Shown here in pieces: positions 34,061 to 59,531 of a stretch of DNA of 64,000 bases. How positions within the stretch are numbered: position 1 is the stretch's first letter; every line of letters starts with the position of its first letter. This stretch comes from Rhynchonema sp. JSB1_4 (Eukaryota; Nematoda; Chromadorea; Monhysterida; Xyalidae), in assembly GCA_030248065.1 (NCBI GenBank), contig JASAMV010000685.1, positions 1 through 64,000 on the forward strand, read 5' to 3'. A program made the translations under genes and the position numbers. Under the pieces are notes generated by a model. The model was not told where the DNA came from and searched no databases. It worked only from the letters and a program-made list of their open reading frames with translations.

Positions 34061-35225
34061 GACACGTCGACACCACACCACTGGTTGCATTGTGAATTCT
34101 GGGCATCTCCCGTCCGTTGATCTGATGACCGTGACGTCGCACAAAAACCAAATGAAAGAGAAATAATCAAAGCGGAGGATTGATTGTATCTTATTTTCAA
34201 CACGGTGGTAAGAAAAAGAAAATTAGTGGCAATGAAGTAACAGGTTAGAAAAATAGATGACGGTTGTTGTTGTCATTTCATTTTCGAAGCACAGCATTGA
34301 GATGTGAAATTAGTGTTTCAATCTGGTTTCTATCGTGTTTGTCATTGTCAATCAACGTGCGTAGAAACTTTATGTGCTTTATTATCAAACGTGATACAAC
34401 AATAAAAAAGGTCACAAACGCCTCTGTGAGAAAAGTCAACGGTTCAACTAAAAATCATGTGAGACAGTATAACAACGTCACCATAATAAGTTCGGTGCAA
34501 ATGACAATCGTATCAAGATGATTAGTCTTCCTTTTTGAAAGATCGACACATTAAATTCTATCATCGAGCGACAAAATTGACAGCACTGTGGCTACGGTTC
34601 ATAACATGAAAAACTTGCCATTTAAATTCGGCTTCGCAATACAGGTACACGCACACAATCATAAAGAATGGTGCGCATTTATGTGTACTGTTTGCTATTC
34701 AATACCTAGTAGGGTAATAGTGGCACCAGGCGCCTAAAACATTTCAACAGAAATCAAATCAAACAAAAATAAAATGAGCGGATCAACTCTGCGAATAGCC
34801 AAGAATGAATAATAATAAAAGGACAAGCTCACGTAGCATAACGAACTATTATACCAGCTGTAGGCGATTATCAGGTCACACATATAATCTATAATCTGAA
34901 AACACCGTCAGCATTCAGGCACGAAATACAATATCGGCAGATGGCTTCTGCGATAAAAAGACGAGAAAATAATCAAATCGAGTTCAGTTAACCGAAATCC
35001 TTCCCGAAACACATACAAAATAGTCAGAGAGCAACATAACCAAGATCAGCACAATTACACAGGCAACTGACGCGATAAACTACCAACTGTACTGTTATAC
35101 TCTGCTGATAAACTATGGATTCGAGGATTCATGCAAAAATAAATGTCTTGTGCTGCTGGCATTAGCAGCTACGTTGAGATCAGCCACCCACCACCGATAA
35201 TGATTTAACACGCGCGTCAATTGGG
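34061..35225. other. Spacer between repeats and AHCYL 3' end
   Basis: AT-rich, with no gene seen. It presumably contains the AHCYL 3' untranslated region. A minus-strand AATAAA (TTTATT on plus) occurs at about 34379, far from the stop. Confidence 0.4.
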
Positions 35226-41998
<6,773 letters not shown>

Positions 41999-42970
41999 TG
42001 TCAGTGTTCGGATGGAAGACTGTTGCACGTTGCGGCAATGCACACACGTGGTTCGAAAATAAATATGTAACGCTCCTATGTGGTTCACTTGTTCGAGCTC
42101 GTTGATGTCCCAATGACGCATTCATTCACCGCAACATCATCGTTGAGCAAAGAATAGTGTGAGTCTGTCAACACAAGGTTGTTGCGAAATGGTGTTGATG
42201 AGTAAAAGTTGTAAGAGAATGAGTTCACGAAAATCTATGCGCGGCGTGTAAAGTTCCTCATGCGCAAATACGAAGTGTACCGACACCAAACTAGGCTGTA
42301 TGCGTCACACGTCAACAATTTGTAAAAACGTTGCAGATTTACAGTCGCTGAAAAATAACAAGCGATAACTGGGCTTTTGGGCTATATAATACCACTAGTA
42401 GAACGTATATCATAAGGTTCAATAACAAACATATAGAAACATCGAAATTCAACATGACTGGAAAAAGGCGGCTGGTATCGCACAAAACAGGTGGTGTTGA
42501 GGCTATACGTTAGTTCACGCTGCACATCAGGACTATAAGATGTCAGATGACAGTGGTACAAAACAGTGCGACCGCACTCGAGAGCTAGCAAACACCTCGG
42601 GAAGCCAGTACAAGCAGCGGTAATTTGCTTTATGACAACAACCAATGCCGATACCTGTGGTACACAATGTACCTGCTATAGTACTGTACATGTCATCATA
42701 GCAACATAAACAACAAAGCAAAAACTCAAATAATGTTCCGCACCAATGACTGACGACACGGCGTCCAGCTGCTGTGGAAAACATGGGCATAACCTAGTTT
42801 TTTGCGCTTTATGAGGCGTATACTATTCGGTTTTTTGACTAGTTAGGAGAACATGATCAGTTCGATGCATTCAAAAATATTACCAGCCACAGCCTACCCT
42901 AACGTACATAGCAGATTCAAGTTTTCTCCAAGTTAATAACCTTCATCGAAAAACTTCATCGCAACAATAG
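41999..42970. other. Region between AHCYL and a plus-strand gene
   Basis: No coding feature supported beyond possible 5' leader of AHCYL up to about 42125. A plus-strand ATG frame at 42854 ends at a GTACAT donor but is out of phase with the exon at 42971. Confidence 0.4.
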
Positions 42971-43425
42971 AGCAGAGCGCGGAGGGTGTGGGCGGCGTGA
43001 CAGTCGATGCGATCGACCGCAGTCACTCACATAGCGACACATCATTCATTCGTTATATTGTGAACGAGCTGGGTATCGACAAAGAGTGCAATACGATCGT
43101 CCAGAACGTATGTAGGCACATATAGATGATGCAGTTGTACATAGCGGTAGAAGAACCATCTGTCAGTTGGAGAGCACACGCACCATCACATGCTCCAAGC
43201 TAAGCCAGCCAATATATTGTGATATAAGAGGCCAATTGCAACAACTGAAAGGGAAAGGGACAGACAGTGTCGCTCGAAATCGATACATACGAGACAAATT
43301 GCACGCTCTTCACGCTAGCGCAAGATGCTTCATTGGAGCTTCATGCCTTTACCATCGCAAGGCAAGCAGAACAGGCTCTTTATGACCCAAATGCAACCGT
43401 TGATTTCTCTGGAGTTATGGATATG
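42971..43425 (+). CDS. Two joined exons of an unrecognised plus-strand gene
   Basis: Exon 42971-43107 (acceptor ATAG, donor GTATGT) encodes GGVTVDAIDRSHSHSDTSFI, then RYIVNELGIDKECNTIVQN. Exon 43264-43425 (acceptor GGACAG, donor GTTTGT) encodes TVSLEIDTYETNCTLFTLAQ, then DASLELHAFTIARQAEQALY and DPNATVDFSGVMDM. Both joins are phase 0 across the intron. The balanced amphipathic composition looks like a genuine globular or helical protein. Neither the first nor the last exon was found, and the family is not recognised. Confidence 0.5.
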
Positions 43426-45790
43426 GTTTGTTCGTCAGATTAGCTTGCCTTAACACGCACGTGTGTGACTGCATTCAGTAGGCATGTGAGCATGTTTCTG
43501 AGTCCCAGACGTCTAGCTACTAAGCATGAGCAAGACAGGTTTCGAACTTTTCACGTGTATGTAGCTACATAATGTGCTGTAACTTTCAAGCTGCCCGGCC
43601 TCCTCGAGTCTCGGGAAAAGTGCCACCCACGTGAGTTTCATGTGGCAGGCAAACAGCAGCATCAGTGTGGTGGGACATTTATCGCAAAAAGGCTATAGAA
43701 TAGAGACAGGCTTGCTGTCTGATACGAAAATGCAAGACATACAGTAGGCTGGGTGGCAGCTCGGGAATAATGCGAAAAACAGAGTGGTCGCTCCTTATAT
43801 CCTGTGAACATATGTACTTACGTAGCTTCGTTCGGGTGGTCATGACCATGCATATATGTATACTGGGGTACTGGGTGCGTCCTACAATGTACCCAAAGGA
43901 AGGCAGCCGTTGTGACGGGGGCTATAGGCCAACTAAATAGCTACTTTGTTACACACCCCCGGGTATAAACATGCTCCAAGCACGTAATGGAACAAAAACA
44001 GCAGCAGCCAACCAAGCAGTGGCTACAGAATAATGCCACTCCTCCGCTTTTGTACATGTGTTTGTTTCCCTATTTGTACGCACACGTTGCGAACGATTGT
44101 GCTTCCTAGCAGGATAGCTGCATGCTTACATGGATGGAAGGGTACTGACAGTATTAGAAGGGCTCAGTTATGTATAAATGTTGTTGCATCTGTACAAAGC
44201 CGTGTCTGTAAACCGATGCGCTGGTGCAAGGTCAGTACGTTAGCGAGGTATACATAGCAACACACACAGCACAACTGCTAACTGCTCACATCATGAAGTA
44301 TACGAATGTAAAATTTTCCGTCGTGCGGTGACAAGCAAGTACCTACAATAGTGTACAGTGCAAGTCAATTCATTTATTTGCAAACATAAACGCCCGCGCA
44401 TAAACACCTAAAAGAATAACATTATGAGATTATACGAGTAATCCGCGGATCTTGAACAGCGAGCCCGTCTTTTTTCAAAATCGCACAAACACGATCGTGA
44501 GTGTAAGCCTGAATGCAAGCAGCAAACCGGAAGTCCGTCCATTACTGTGCAGGAAGCTTGTTATTGCGCTCACACTGTGGCATGCAGATAAAATGTCAGA
44601 ACTGAATGTGCGAACACGATGCAAAGCAGATGTTCCATTGAATTAACGACGACCACTCTTCAAATGCAGCCGTTCATATTATGCATGGACACTTTACTCA
44701 GCGCCAGCGGCATTTTATAGCGACAGCACACCGCAGTACAATTCGGCACATGCCGCTTGCCAGCCCGGAACGCGAATAAACTTTTTGATCCCCCAGCCCA
44801 GTCTTACATAATGCACTGCATTTTGCACTTATTTTCATGCCACTAAAACCTCAAACAAAACAACATTTGGTAAGAGTGTTCGAGCCGCTCTCGGTGACTG
44901 TAGTACCACAACATTTATCCAGCTGCACCAAGACTCGTAAAAAGGGATGGCAGGGAGAATAACTAAAATCTAGAAAGGACGTGCACTGGCGCTCTAAAAC
45001 GAAGTCGCGGAGGATCGGGGACGTGACCAAGTGAGTGCACTAAGTGCATGACGCCAAAGCGATGGGTAGCGGGGTGGAGCAATAAAACAAATTTAGTGCT
45101 CCGAAGACATCGTGTAGCCACCTCATGCCAACTGCACCCTGCGTAGGTATACATATGTACATACATATACATTCACAAGCAGACACAACTCGCAGATTCC
45201 GTGATGGCATAAGAGCCGCGCGGCAATTTGGATGCTGCAGTCTCCTGGATACACACACATACATATGTAGAAACTTGTCGGAAAGCATGGCAAACCGGCT
45301 CGTCCAGTAGCAGCTAGAGGGCGCAAAGTTCGCATGCGCAGCGCTCTTTGCATCAAGCTGACGCTGACGGAGCAGAACTTGTTGCTTCGCTCTAACTTGC
45401 CGCCATCAAGCGATTATAAAAGGGCAACGAGCAGGGGCACAGGAGTAAAATCAAGTTACAACGAACGAAGTATCAGAAAGCGGCATTGTGATGAACATGC
45501 ACGGTACCGATGCATTTCTGTTGGATTGAAAATAAAGCATTCGCAATCTGCTGGTAAACTAATTCCAGACGGCGACGAGCATCACTAATAATCACAAGCA
45601 CATGTTACGTAACACAGATGCCACATTAATTTAGCAGTACGTGCCAAATTGAGTGCACAAGCTAAACTGAAAATGTCACAGTTATAGCAGTTTCCAAAAC
45701 ATCAACAACAGGCGCCTAACAAGAACAACTCTTTGGTTACATACGCACGGCAGCTTGCAGAGATAAACTAAAGCTGCTTACCGCTCCCAC
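43426..45790. other. Stretch without a confident gene
   Basis: Short open frames only. Further exons of the 42971 gene are expected here, but I could not identify them. No repeats recognised. Confidence 0.4.
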
Positions 45791-46215
45791 CAGTGGTGTC
45801 GTTGAGAAATCGAAATTTTCCCATACACAGCCCAATTTTCGGGAACTTTCCCATACATACCCCCAAAAATCAAAAATTTCCCATACCAGGGGGGGGGGGT
45901 TTTCCAAAAACTCAAAAATTTCCCATACCCGAGGGTGGGGGTTTTGAAAAAAATGACCCCAAAAATCTTCTAAAAGTGCCAAAATTGGTCTAAAAAGTGC
46001 TTAAAACAGAGTTTTATTGCGGTAGTAAGCGATTTTTGACATTTTTGGACGAAAAATGGCCAATTTTGGTACTTCTCGGGGTCAAAAGTCATTTCTTAGG
46101 GGTGCTTGTTCCAAAAGTGAAAAATTTCCCATACCCCATACCCCCGGCCGATTTCCCATACCCCATACCAGGGGGGGGGTAACCCCCCCCCTTCCCCTCC
46201 CCAACGACACCACTG
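45791..46215. mobile_element. hAT-type MITE, TSD GCTCCCAC
   Basis: A 425-bp element starting CAGTGGTGTCGTTGAG and ending CCAACGACACCACTG; duplication GCTCCCAC at 45783-45790 and 46216-46223. The motif TTTCCCATACCAGGGGGG / TTTCCCATACCCC is repeated at both ends. Confidence 0.92.
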
Positions 46216-47233
46216 GCTCCCACCCTATCAGCAAAACTATATGACGTGTGAATATTATCTAATGTACTATCATGGCACATTTATGCAACATAACCAACTT
46301 ACTGACAATTTTAGCAATAAATTACCACTGCAATGCAGCAGCTTATGTACTGTATGTTGGCGTGTAAGCTTTATGCGCTTTATATTGGTATAGCGAGCCG
46401 AGCCAGCCCAGGCAGGGTGGAGCAACATTATGCAGGAATGCAATTGGGACAAGATACAAACCATGTTCCAGGAACTTTGCAGCAAGTCAGGTTCACTTGT
46501 CAGTTGTACGTGGGTGGGGTTGCCAGCGCACAGGAAATTCAGCGAAAATAAAATTTATGCGTCATGTAGATGGAAACTTACATCACGTTTTGTCACGTAA
46601 AGCCAAAGTCAGTAGGATTGAGACCAGAATTTATGCTTGTGTCCCGCTCGCCAAGGCAGCAAAGCAGCGACACAAGCAAAGCACCAGACCAAGATCAGGA
46701 TAAACGAATGTTGGGCAAGAACGTCGGTCGAACAAATGGTGCATAGCAGGAAAAAGTGGTTGTTCGCACGCACGATGTCTATAAGATAAGATTTCATGCA
46801 TATATTTTCCCCAGATTGTGCACATACCGCCGCGCGGTTAGCCCGCACATGACGTCAGCTCACAAAAAAATAGCCTCTGGACAGAATTGGAGCGAGCGGC
46901 ACAATTGGAGAAAACGAAAACATCGCACAACCAGAAGTTCGGTTTTCATGGACAGTTTGATACATCAAGGCGGATCAAGCCAGCATCAGCAACCACCCAG
47001 ACCCACAATAAAATGCGCGCAGTACGTTAGAAGCCCAGATACAGGGTCCCAAAAGGCAGTTATTTGAGCGAGAAGACCTCCAAGAAACCTTCAGAGAAAC
47101 AGGAGTAATAAGTTTTATTCTACAGTATACATATAAGTGACAGGCTGATCGCAATGATCGTTCCATGAAGTATATAGGATATCTGGCACAAAAATATTGA
47201 CCGCGGTGTCTAGTCTCGTTATGGTGAGACTAC
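46216..47233. other. Spacer, no gene seen
   Basis: Unique-looking sequence with short frames on both strands. Nothing recognised. Confidence 0.4.
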
Positions 47234-48328
47234 CTTAAAGTGCCTCTACAATTGAATGTTGACCGCGTTTGTTCGCAGCCATTTTTTTGGAAAATGAAGG
47301 CAAGGTATCAGAAACCCAGATTTAGGGAATGGATTTTCAACTCGTTGCTTTGTGATGTTTCACGGAGCCCACATATTTTCACAGGAGAAGAAAAAATGAA
47401 AAAAGTTTGAGGCGGGACTGTGCAAGACACAAGGTAATCCAATCTAAGATATTTTCAGCGTTTTACACACAGGCGTTTCTCTGTTAAACGAGATATAAAG
47501 CATTGCACGAAACGCCAGGTGTGACAAATGATAAACGAAAAAATCCAAAAAATCAAGCCTTTTTGAAGCACCCTTTTACTGCTCTATAATTTTAGACATC
47601 TGTGGTAAATGAAATACGTTGTCAATTGCAAATAAAAATCGTCTGATTATCCTGTGTTCAGGATGTGCTTTTCGTTTTTCAAAACCCTACACAGCTCACA
47701 CAATGTTTATCACAACATGCGCAAGGCAGCCATTCCACAGCGCACACACAACGACAACACACAGCCAGCACAGCGACAACACAGCAATGTTTCAGCTGGC
47801 AAGCTTTGTTGTGTGTGTGTGCTGTGGAATGGCAGCCTGGCGCATGTTGTGGTAAACATTGTGTGAGCTGTGTAGGGTTTTGAAAAACGAAAAGCACATC
47901 CTGAACACAGGATAATCAGACGATTTTTATTTGCAATTGACAACGTATTTCATTCACCACAGATGCCTAAAATTATACAGCAGCAAAAGGGTGCTTCAAA
48001 AAGGCTTGATTTTTCGGATTTTTTCGTTTATCATTTGTCACACCTGGCGTTTCGTGCAATGCTTTATATCTCGTTTAACAGAGAAACGCCTGTGTGTAAA
48101 ACGCTGAAAATATCTTAGATTGGATTACCTTGTGTCTTGCACAGGCCCGCCTCAAACTTTTTTCATTTTTTCTTCTCCTGTGAAAATATGTGGGCTCCGT
48201 GAAACATCACAAAGCAACGAGATGAAAATCCATTCCCTAAATCTGGGTTTCTGATACCTTGCCGTCATTTTCTGAAAAAATGGCTGCAAACAAACGCGGT
48301 CAACATTCAATTGTAGAGTCACTTTAAG
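47234..48328. mobile_element. Foldback palindrome, about 520-bp arms
   Basis: The sequence reads into a near-perfect inverted copy of itself about a centre near 47781. The outer ends are CTTAAAGTGCCTCTAC (left) and GTAGAGTCACTTTAAG (right). The arms carry the same motifs, for example CGTCTGATTATCCTGTGTTC, in mirror order, with a loop of roughly 50-60 bp around 47753-47806 made of ACAAC/CAGC repeats. Both arms contain the same short open frames as a consequence. The arms differ by scattered substitutions, so the palindrome is not an assembly fold of a single read. A foldback transposon or an inverted duplication are the options. No transposase gene and no clear target-site duplication were seen. 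Confidence 0.75.
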
Positions 48329-49319
48329 CAAAGTTAGTTCTTCTGACCGGTTCATCTTTTTTTTAAAAAACGCGGCACGACTGTATTGGTCCAACAAACA
48401 GCACACGAATACGACAGACAAGTGTAAATCTCTTCGTTTCACTCACTAACAACATAAAACGGCAAGTGCTCAGGAAAGTGCAAAATGCTGCACAACACGG
48501 CGGCCGCAGAGCGATGGCAAAACGTCTGTGGAACACAGGATACACGTGACGACAAGCCTTGTTGTCTACCGTTGCCAAAGGCTGTGACTTGTGCACAAGT
48601 TGTGCTGGCTGGCTGCGGCAAGCCAAATCAATCACACCTGCTGCTGACGTTAACTCTTTGTGTTTGATGCTAACGAAACAAACATATTACAATAACTATA
48701 GCTAATCATTCATACCGTGGTTCCGTTCGGTCACTCTTTCATCGAACGGACGGATAAAAAGCGCGGCAACTAAATCAACGTAGCCGGCATGGAACGCCAC
48801 GCATCGCTCCTTTCACATGAATGTGCGGCTGATCTTGGGAGTGCTCAAGCAAATCAGCCCAACATTTCATGGACTTTTAGCATTGTTTTCAACCGTCCAG
48901 ATACCTACATGTACATAGCCGTGGTTGCTCGTCACGCGCAAAAATTCCAAACGGCGTAGGAAAACTGTTATGCTCAGTCTCGGACGTGTGTCACCCACTA
49001 TCACTGTTGCCACGGACCTGTCACAACAAGCGAACGAACAAGAAAGCAACCGCTGGAGCCATACGCAAGTCTTTGAGTGTTGCATCCATCCCTGATAGCA
49101 ATCGCGCGGGAGGGACAAATCCTGACTGTGCGACCAACTTCGTAATTGGTAACCAAGCGAGACTCGACATTCGACCGCAATAAGCAAAGAGGTCTCAAGC
49201 AGACGCCACGGTGTCAATTTGGTATAGTGTCCAGGTCCACTGCATGATGAGTCATAGACGATGGAAGACCTGCCGCCGGTGATGCACAAATTAACACAAA
49301 TTGACGGAAAGCAACCAAC
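48329..49319. other. Stretch without a supported gene
   Basis: Open frames on the minus strand at 48.4-49.3 kb lack recognisable motifs and splice logic. Confidence 0.4.
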
Positions 49320-49479
49320 CATCTCCAATCGATTCATCCAATGATCCCCATTTGATGGCGGACGCTGCCATTTTCTTCTTTGCATCGTCGCTGTGGAATC
49401 GCGGAGGTGCTTTCATCACAATGTACTCTTCGTCGGCGCCATCGGCCGAAATTGTGATGGACGGCATTGGCATTTCCAT
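49320..49479 (-). CDS. Possible first coding exon, unknown gene
   Basis: The minus strand reads MEMPMPSITISADGADEEYI, then VMKAPPRFHSDDAKKKMAAS and AIKWGSLDESIGD, before a GTTGGT donor. The acidic start and conserved-looking composition suggest coding, but no later exon was found. Confidence 0.35.
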
Positions 49480-52137
49480 TATCAATTGAATCAATCGAGA
49501 TAAGATATTTATCAATAGAAAATCGACCAAAATTGCGAAAATGAGGTAGTGGAAACGACCTAGAACAGGGTGTTTATTGAATATGAATAGCAACCCAAAT
49601 ATGCAACTGGTTGGGCCCAGAGAGAGTTGAAACGACAGTAGAGAGCTTCGGCGCAAAACTTTGATGCAAGAGAATTTGACCGAAAAGTAGGTCTTTCTTT
49701 ACGCGATGGCACAGCGGCCTGGCGTGGCGACATAATAACAACAACTGACGGCAGTTTACCGCACGTATATTTTTCGGCTTATACATTTCTCGATTACGCT
49801 ACCGCACGCAAGCAGCTTGAAGGCGCGTTCAAAGAGGCTAAACTTCTTCGAACTTGGCTTTAGCCCAGCTATACATACTGTTTATAACGTCAACTCAGGA
49901 GTTTATGTACGTTTGGGAGAGACAAAGAGAAACGCTTATGAACCGGTTTGACGAAATAACCAGCGGACAAATACAATCAATGCACAAGCATACAGTGACA
50001 ACAACACAGATAATCGGCATCTGTTGTCATCATATTTACTCAAAATTTTCAATTTACGACAATGTTTAGAAAATCTACTTTGTGAAGTGAGGCGTACGAA
50101 GGTAATCAAATCGTAAACTGATCACGAAAATTTTCACCTGATTATGTCTTGCGCGGGTACCAGCACAGCACAACAGTCTGATTGATCGCAAGATTTGACG
50201 GTGTTCATGCTTGAGTACCAAATGGTATACATGATACGGTGGGGGGCAGGGGATAATAAAGAGCACCACTTCACCTGGTAAACCGACAACCGAGCATTTG
50301 TGAACTGGGATGGAATCTATAGTCATTCGGCATTCGTTTGATAGTGTAGAATGGTAGCCTTGGTTGGATAAACAAAGCGCACCTACAAACTGGGCGTAAT
50401 AGATGCACGGCACAGTGCATACCAAATGTGAATCGGCTGACTACTTCACAGCAATTTACATAATCTGACCATTAGCTTCATTATTGGACGAGAGGCAAAC
50501 AGTGTGACCATGAATCAGCGATTAATCTTTAAGCTCAACTCAAACAACCATCGGATTGGAATTTCTGAGTGGACAAAAGTAAAACTTCAGTGCTGGCGAC
50601 TGCACAAAGGCTCGAAGATATCTCAGCATGACATGACATTGAAAACTATGAACTAAAATGCAAGCTTTAGCACAGTATGCTTGGCGGCGTTTATGCGGGC
50701 GAGCAGCACCTGATCTCTTCAGAATTGCCACATTACGTATGTAGATTGAAAATAACGGAGCACACAGTGGAGCGCAAGTGTTACCACAAGGCTGGTCATA
50801 CCTACATGCGTGCGCATTGTGCACTGAATCAAAACCAAAGTTTGACAGTTTATACAAGTCGCCGTCGAAGTGCATGCGGCTTGCAAAGTTACCGCCGCAT
50901 GTTTATCTCCGAGACCGATTAGAATTCTACTACCGCGCTCGGTAGTAGAATCAGATGTAATGCCCAATGCCGTGGGGCATGTGCAAAGCATTAGGACACG
51001 TTTATGTACACATATAGCGGCAGAAGCCGATGTTAGTCGGGCAGGTAGGCGGGTCTGACAAATGCGCCAAAAGATGCCAGCCAAGTCAAGTCAAGTTGCG
51101 TGACGCAAGTTCTTCGGCGACGGTATTTGAGATGACGGGAAATATGTACGGTCAGGAGAAGTACAGGTTGTGAGTCGCTTTGCAGTGCTCAACTGTTGAC
51201 AACACATGTAACCATGTGAAATTTGCGCCCAGGCACAGCTGTTTTTTTCTCGAAGTCGAAGGCAGTGTCACACAATTCTGTCATGCCAAAACGGCATGCT
51301 ACGTACAGCCGTCATTCGACATGCGCTGCGCAAGGGCAAGCAACTTCGACCTATACTAGCCATCAAGGACGACGTCTAATCGGGTCAGAGCAAATGGCGC
51401 GCCGGGGGGCGAACTGAACGAAAAACACAAAAAGAAAACCGGGGACCGAGCGCTCAAGGAGGCGCTTATGTAATTTGCTTGTGGTGGTTCAAACCAAGCA
51501 CATTTTGTTTCCACAAAACCAACGCAGAACGGCAAAGTATGTACCAACGTCCAAATGCGGCTCTTTTTGGCCAAGGGCGGGAAAGGTCCAGACCAGTCAG
51601 TCAGTCCAATACGACCAAAAGCAAGCCAGCAATGTCAACGTCGCACGGTGCAAGTGTCGAAACAGTCACGTGATTGCATTACGCCAAATCTGTCCGTCTC
51701 CCTCTATGCGTGCCGCCGATTCGCTTTGTATGGACATGCATAGGTACACACTTGCACACAAATCCATTGCCTGTGCGTATAGCATATGGCACACAGCTGG
51801 ACTATCGTTGGGCTGACTTGAGGAACGCAAGCCATTTCATTCACTCAAGCATTCCATTTGCACACTTGATACAAATTGAGCGGGGGTTGTATAGCATACA
51901 GAAAAATCCAGTGGAATCGTATACCGAGAGCCCTTAGGCAATCGTAAATAACGACCGTGTTCGGTCAGGATTAGATGAGGAGCTTGCTCTCAAATTAAAA
52001 ACAAATCAGCTTAATTCAAAAGCAAACAGTCTGGGATAAATGTCATGTATTTTCATTTATGAGCTAGTGATGCGCTTGTCCGGAGCAACAGACGAATGAA
52101 AACGCAGAAAAGAAACACGGAAGCCATTCGAACTCAC
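49480..52137. other. Stretch without a confident gene
   Basis: Only short, overlapping frames. Possible later exons of the 52.1-52.9 kb gene may lie at its upper end (acceptor CCCAG at about 52031). No repeats recognised. Confidence 0.4.
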
Positions 52138-52877
52138 ACGCAGCGCTGTCGTGATCGGACGAACGGGATTCGGATCGATTCGCATTCGATTCGGACGGGA
52201 ATTTCACTCGGCGTTCGCGACGTCGCGTTGAATTGGATCGAGATCTGCTGCGACGCACAGCACGCCCGGTGGCCTGATCGATGCAAAATGAAGCGCGGTT
52301 GAAGTGTATTGGAGTCAAATTCTGCGAACGCTTTGATCAAGGGGGCCGGGCCGCTGTGGCTCCCCTTGATCCACCAGCGGCTCACCTAACGACTGACCAT
52401 TAGGTATCGGTATCGGCGGGCATGCCGATACCCGATAGTTCATGAAAATAGCCGATATACAACGTCGCGCGGGATTTCTTGAGATGGCTATAGAGTACTG
52501 CGCTGCGCGCGATATTTTTTCACAAAAATCGTGCTGTTGTTGTGTCACGCAACATAAAAATTGCTCCCACCTAACTTTAGGTCGTAAAACAACGAATATC
52601 AGCAGAAATGTTTTTGAGAACTGGTTTTTAATTGCGAAAAGTGTAATACCCGATACCATGGAAAAACATGCCGATGCTTTTTGGGTGCCGATACCCGATA
52701 CCTTTCGATCCCAGCTGACCATATCGCTTTTGTTCCCCTCTCACTCACCCCATCCGCATAACCCTTCGACAGTGCTTTGGGTGACAGTATCGGTTTGTCA
52801 TTGGCACCATTTGGCGGTGTGATATGCACACGAAGAATGGAATGTGGTAGATGATGCTCGGCAGCCTCGTCGGACAT
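52138..52877 (-). CDS. RS-rich protein, two exons, 3' end open
   Basis: Exon 52877-52749 begins MSDEAAEHHLPHSILRVHIT and ends ALSKGYADG at the strong donor GTGAGT. Exon 52273-52138 continues in phase 0: ATGRAVRRSRSRSNSTRRRE, then SESNANRSESRSSDHDSAA, ending with a second GTGAGT donor in phase 1. Arg-Ser dipeptides suggest a splicing or nuclear-speckle related protein. The last exon is not certain: an acceptor at 52031 would give only a short tail. The single intron contains the MITE at 52401-52714. No family assignment. Confidence 0.45.
52401..52714. mobile_element. hAT-type MITE, TSD CTGACCAT
   Basis: A 314-bp element flanked by CTGACCAT on both sides (52393-52400, 52715-52722). The left end is TAGGTATCGGTATCGG, the right GATACCTTTCGATCCCAG. 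The internal motif is CCGATACCCGATA. The left terminus seems eroded. It lies inside the intron of the RS-rich gene. Confidence 0.8.
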
Positions 52878-53671
52878 TATAAATGGTCGCTGAAACATCA
52901 ACGCAATGGACAATCTACACGCAGGTGGTATGAAGCGCTACTATCGCAAAAAATTAATTACACGCATGATGATAACTGTCATATGTTAGAATGAACATGG
53001 CTAGAAACAGATACCACGTAGCAAAAGACGGTTATTTATGATCACAGTACAGCTGCGAAGATTCCCCTGGACGAGCTGACCACATTGTGTGCCTGTGAGG
53101 TGAAGGAGTGCAAAGAGGCATTCTGATGGGTACCGTCTGTAAGCGACACATTTGGAGCACAGTCAAACCAACACTCTAACCTAACAAGCTAACAACTTGC
53201 AAATAAAATAATACCGTGTTATCTTATTGGACAGTACATGTATGGTAAGTGCTGGTTCATAACACAAGTAACGGCCAAAGGTATGTGTGTGGTTAGTGCG
53301 TCAGATTAGAGCACACAGCAACACAATGGGGACAGTCAAACAGACACCCCGAAGTGGCAGAAACATGGCGCAAAAATGGCACAAATGGGTGGGATCGAAT
53401 TTGCACATTTTATCAGAAAAACAGCAAAAACGGGCTGAGAAAGATGTATACAATGTGTACAGCACACAATAAGGTAAAAATGCAGGATACAATGGCCTGG
53501 GAAGTTCCCACTCTTATTTCATCCGAGTTCCGCCCACACAAACAAGTGAACCCAGAGACAACACATACGAGAACCCAGACGTGACAAAACATCGTCAGAT
53601 ATCCTCAGCTTTTGTTATGCTGGCTGTGTACTCGAAAGTGAGATGATCACACGGCTATATACGATGTAATA
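52878..53671. other. Spacer between RS-rich gene and KAT5
   Basis: No coding feature supported; presumably holds the KAT5 3' untranslated region and the promoter of the RS-rich gene. Confidence 0.4.
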
Positions 53672-59179
<5,508 letters not shown>

Positions 59180-59531
59180 TGATACGGTTCCTTATTGTGT
59201 ACCTAAATGAAATCCAACCATTTTTCCAGTCTTTTCTTTTCTTTCTTTGTTTTACTTAGTGTAAAACACAGGTACCAACGGTACCGTAAAAACGTAAATA
59301 GGTAGACGGGGCTCTTTTAGGGGGCTCTATTCCTGTCCTGGGGGGCCCGAGAATGCGATTTTGGGCTTTTGGTTCAGGCCGGGCCGGTGATTTGGAGGAT
59401 CGGGACGGGCTGGCAGGCCCATATGTGGGAGGCAGTACTGTGGCGAAGCGAAATGGAGCCCCCCTAAAAGGGGTCAGTGATTAACAAATCCCCCCCAGCC
59501 AGAACAGAGCCCCCTAAATGAAATCCCCACC
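59180..59531. repeat. Upstream of KAT5; CCCCCTAAA repeat fragments
   Basis: Contains TACCGTAAAAACGTAAATAG at about 59280, GGGGGCTCTA units and GAGCCCCCTAAA units, related to the repeats at 61.88-62.33 and 62.67-63.08 kb. It would include the KAT5 promoter; no motif could be picked out. Confidence 0.5.
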
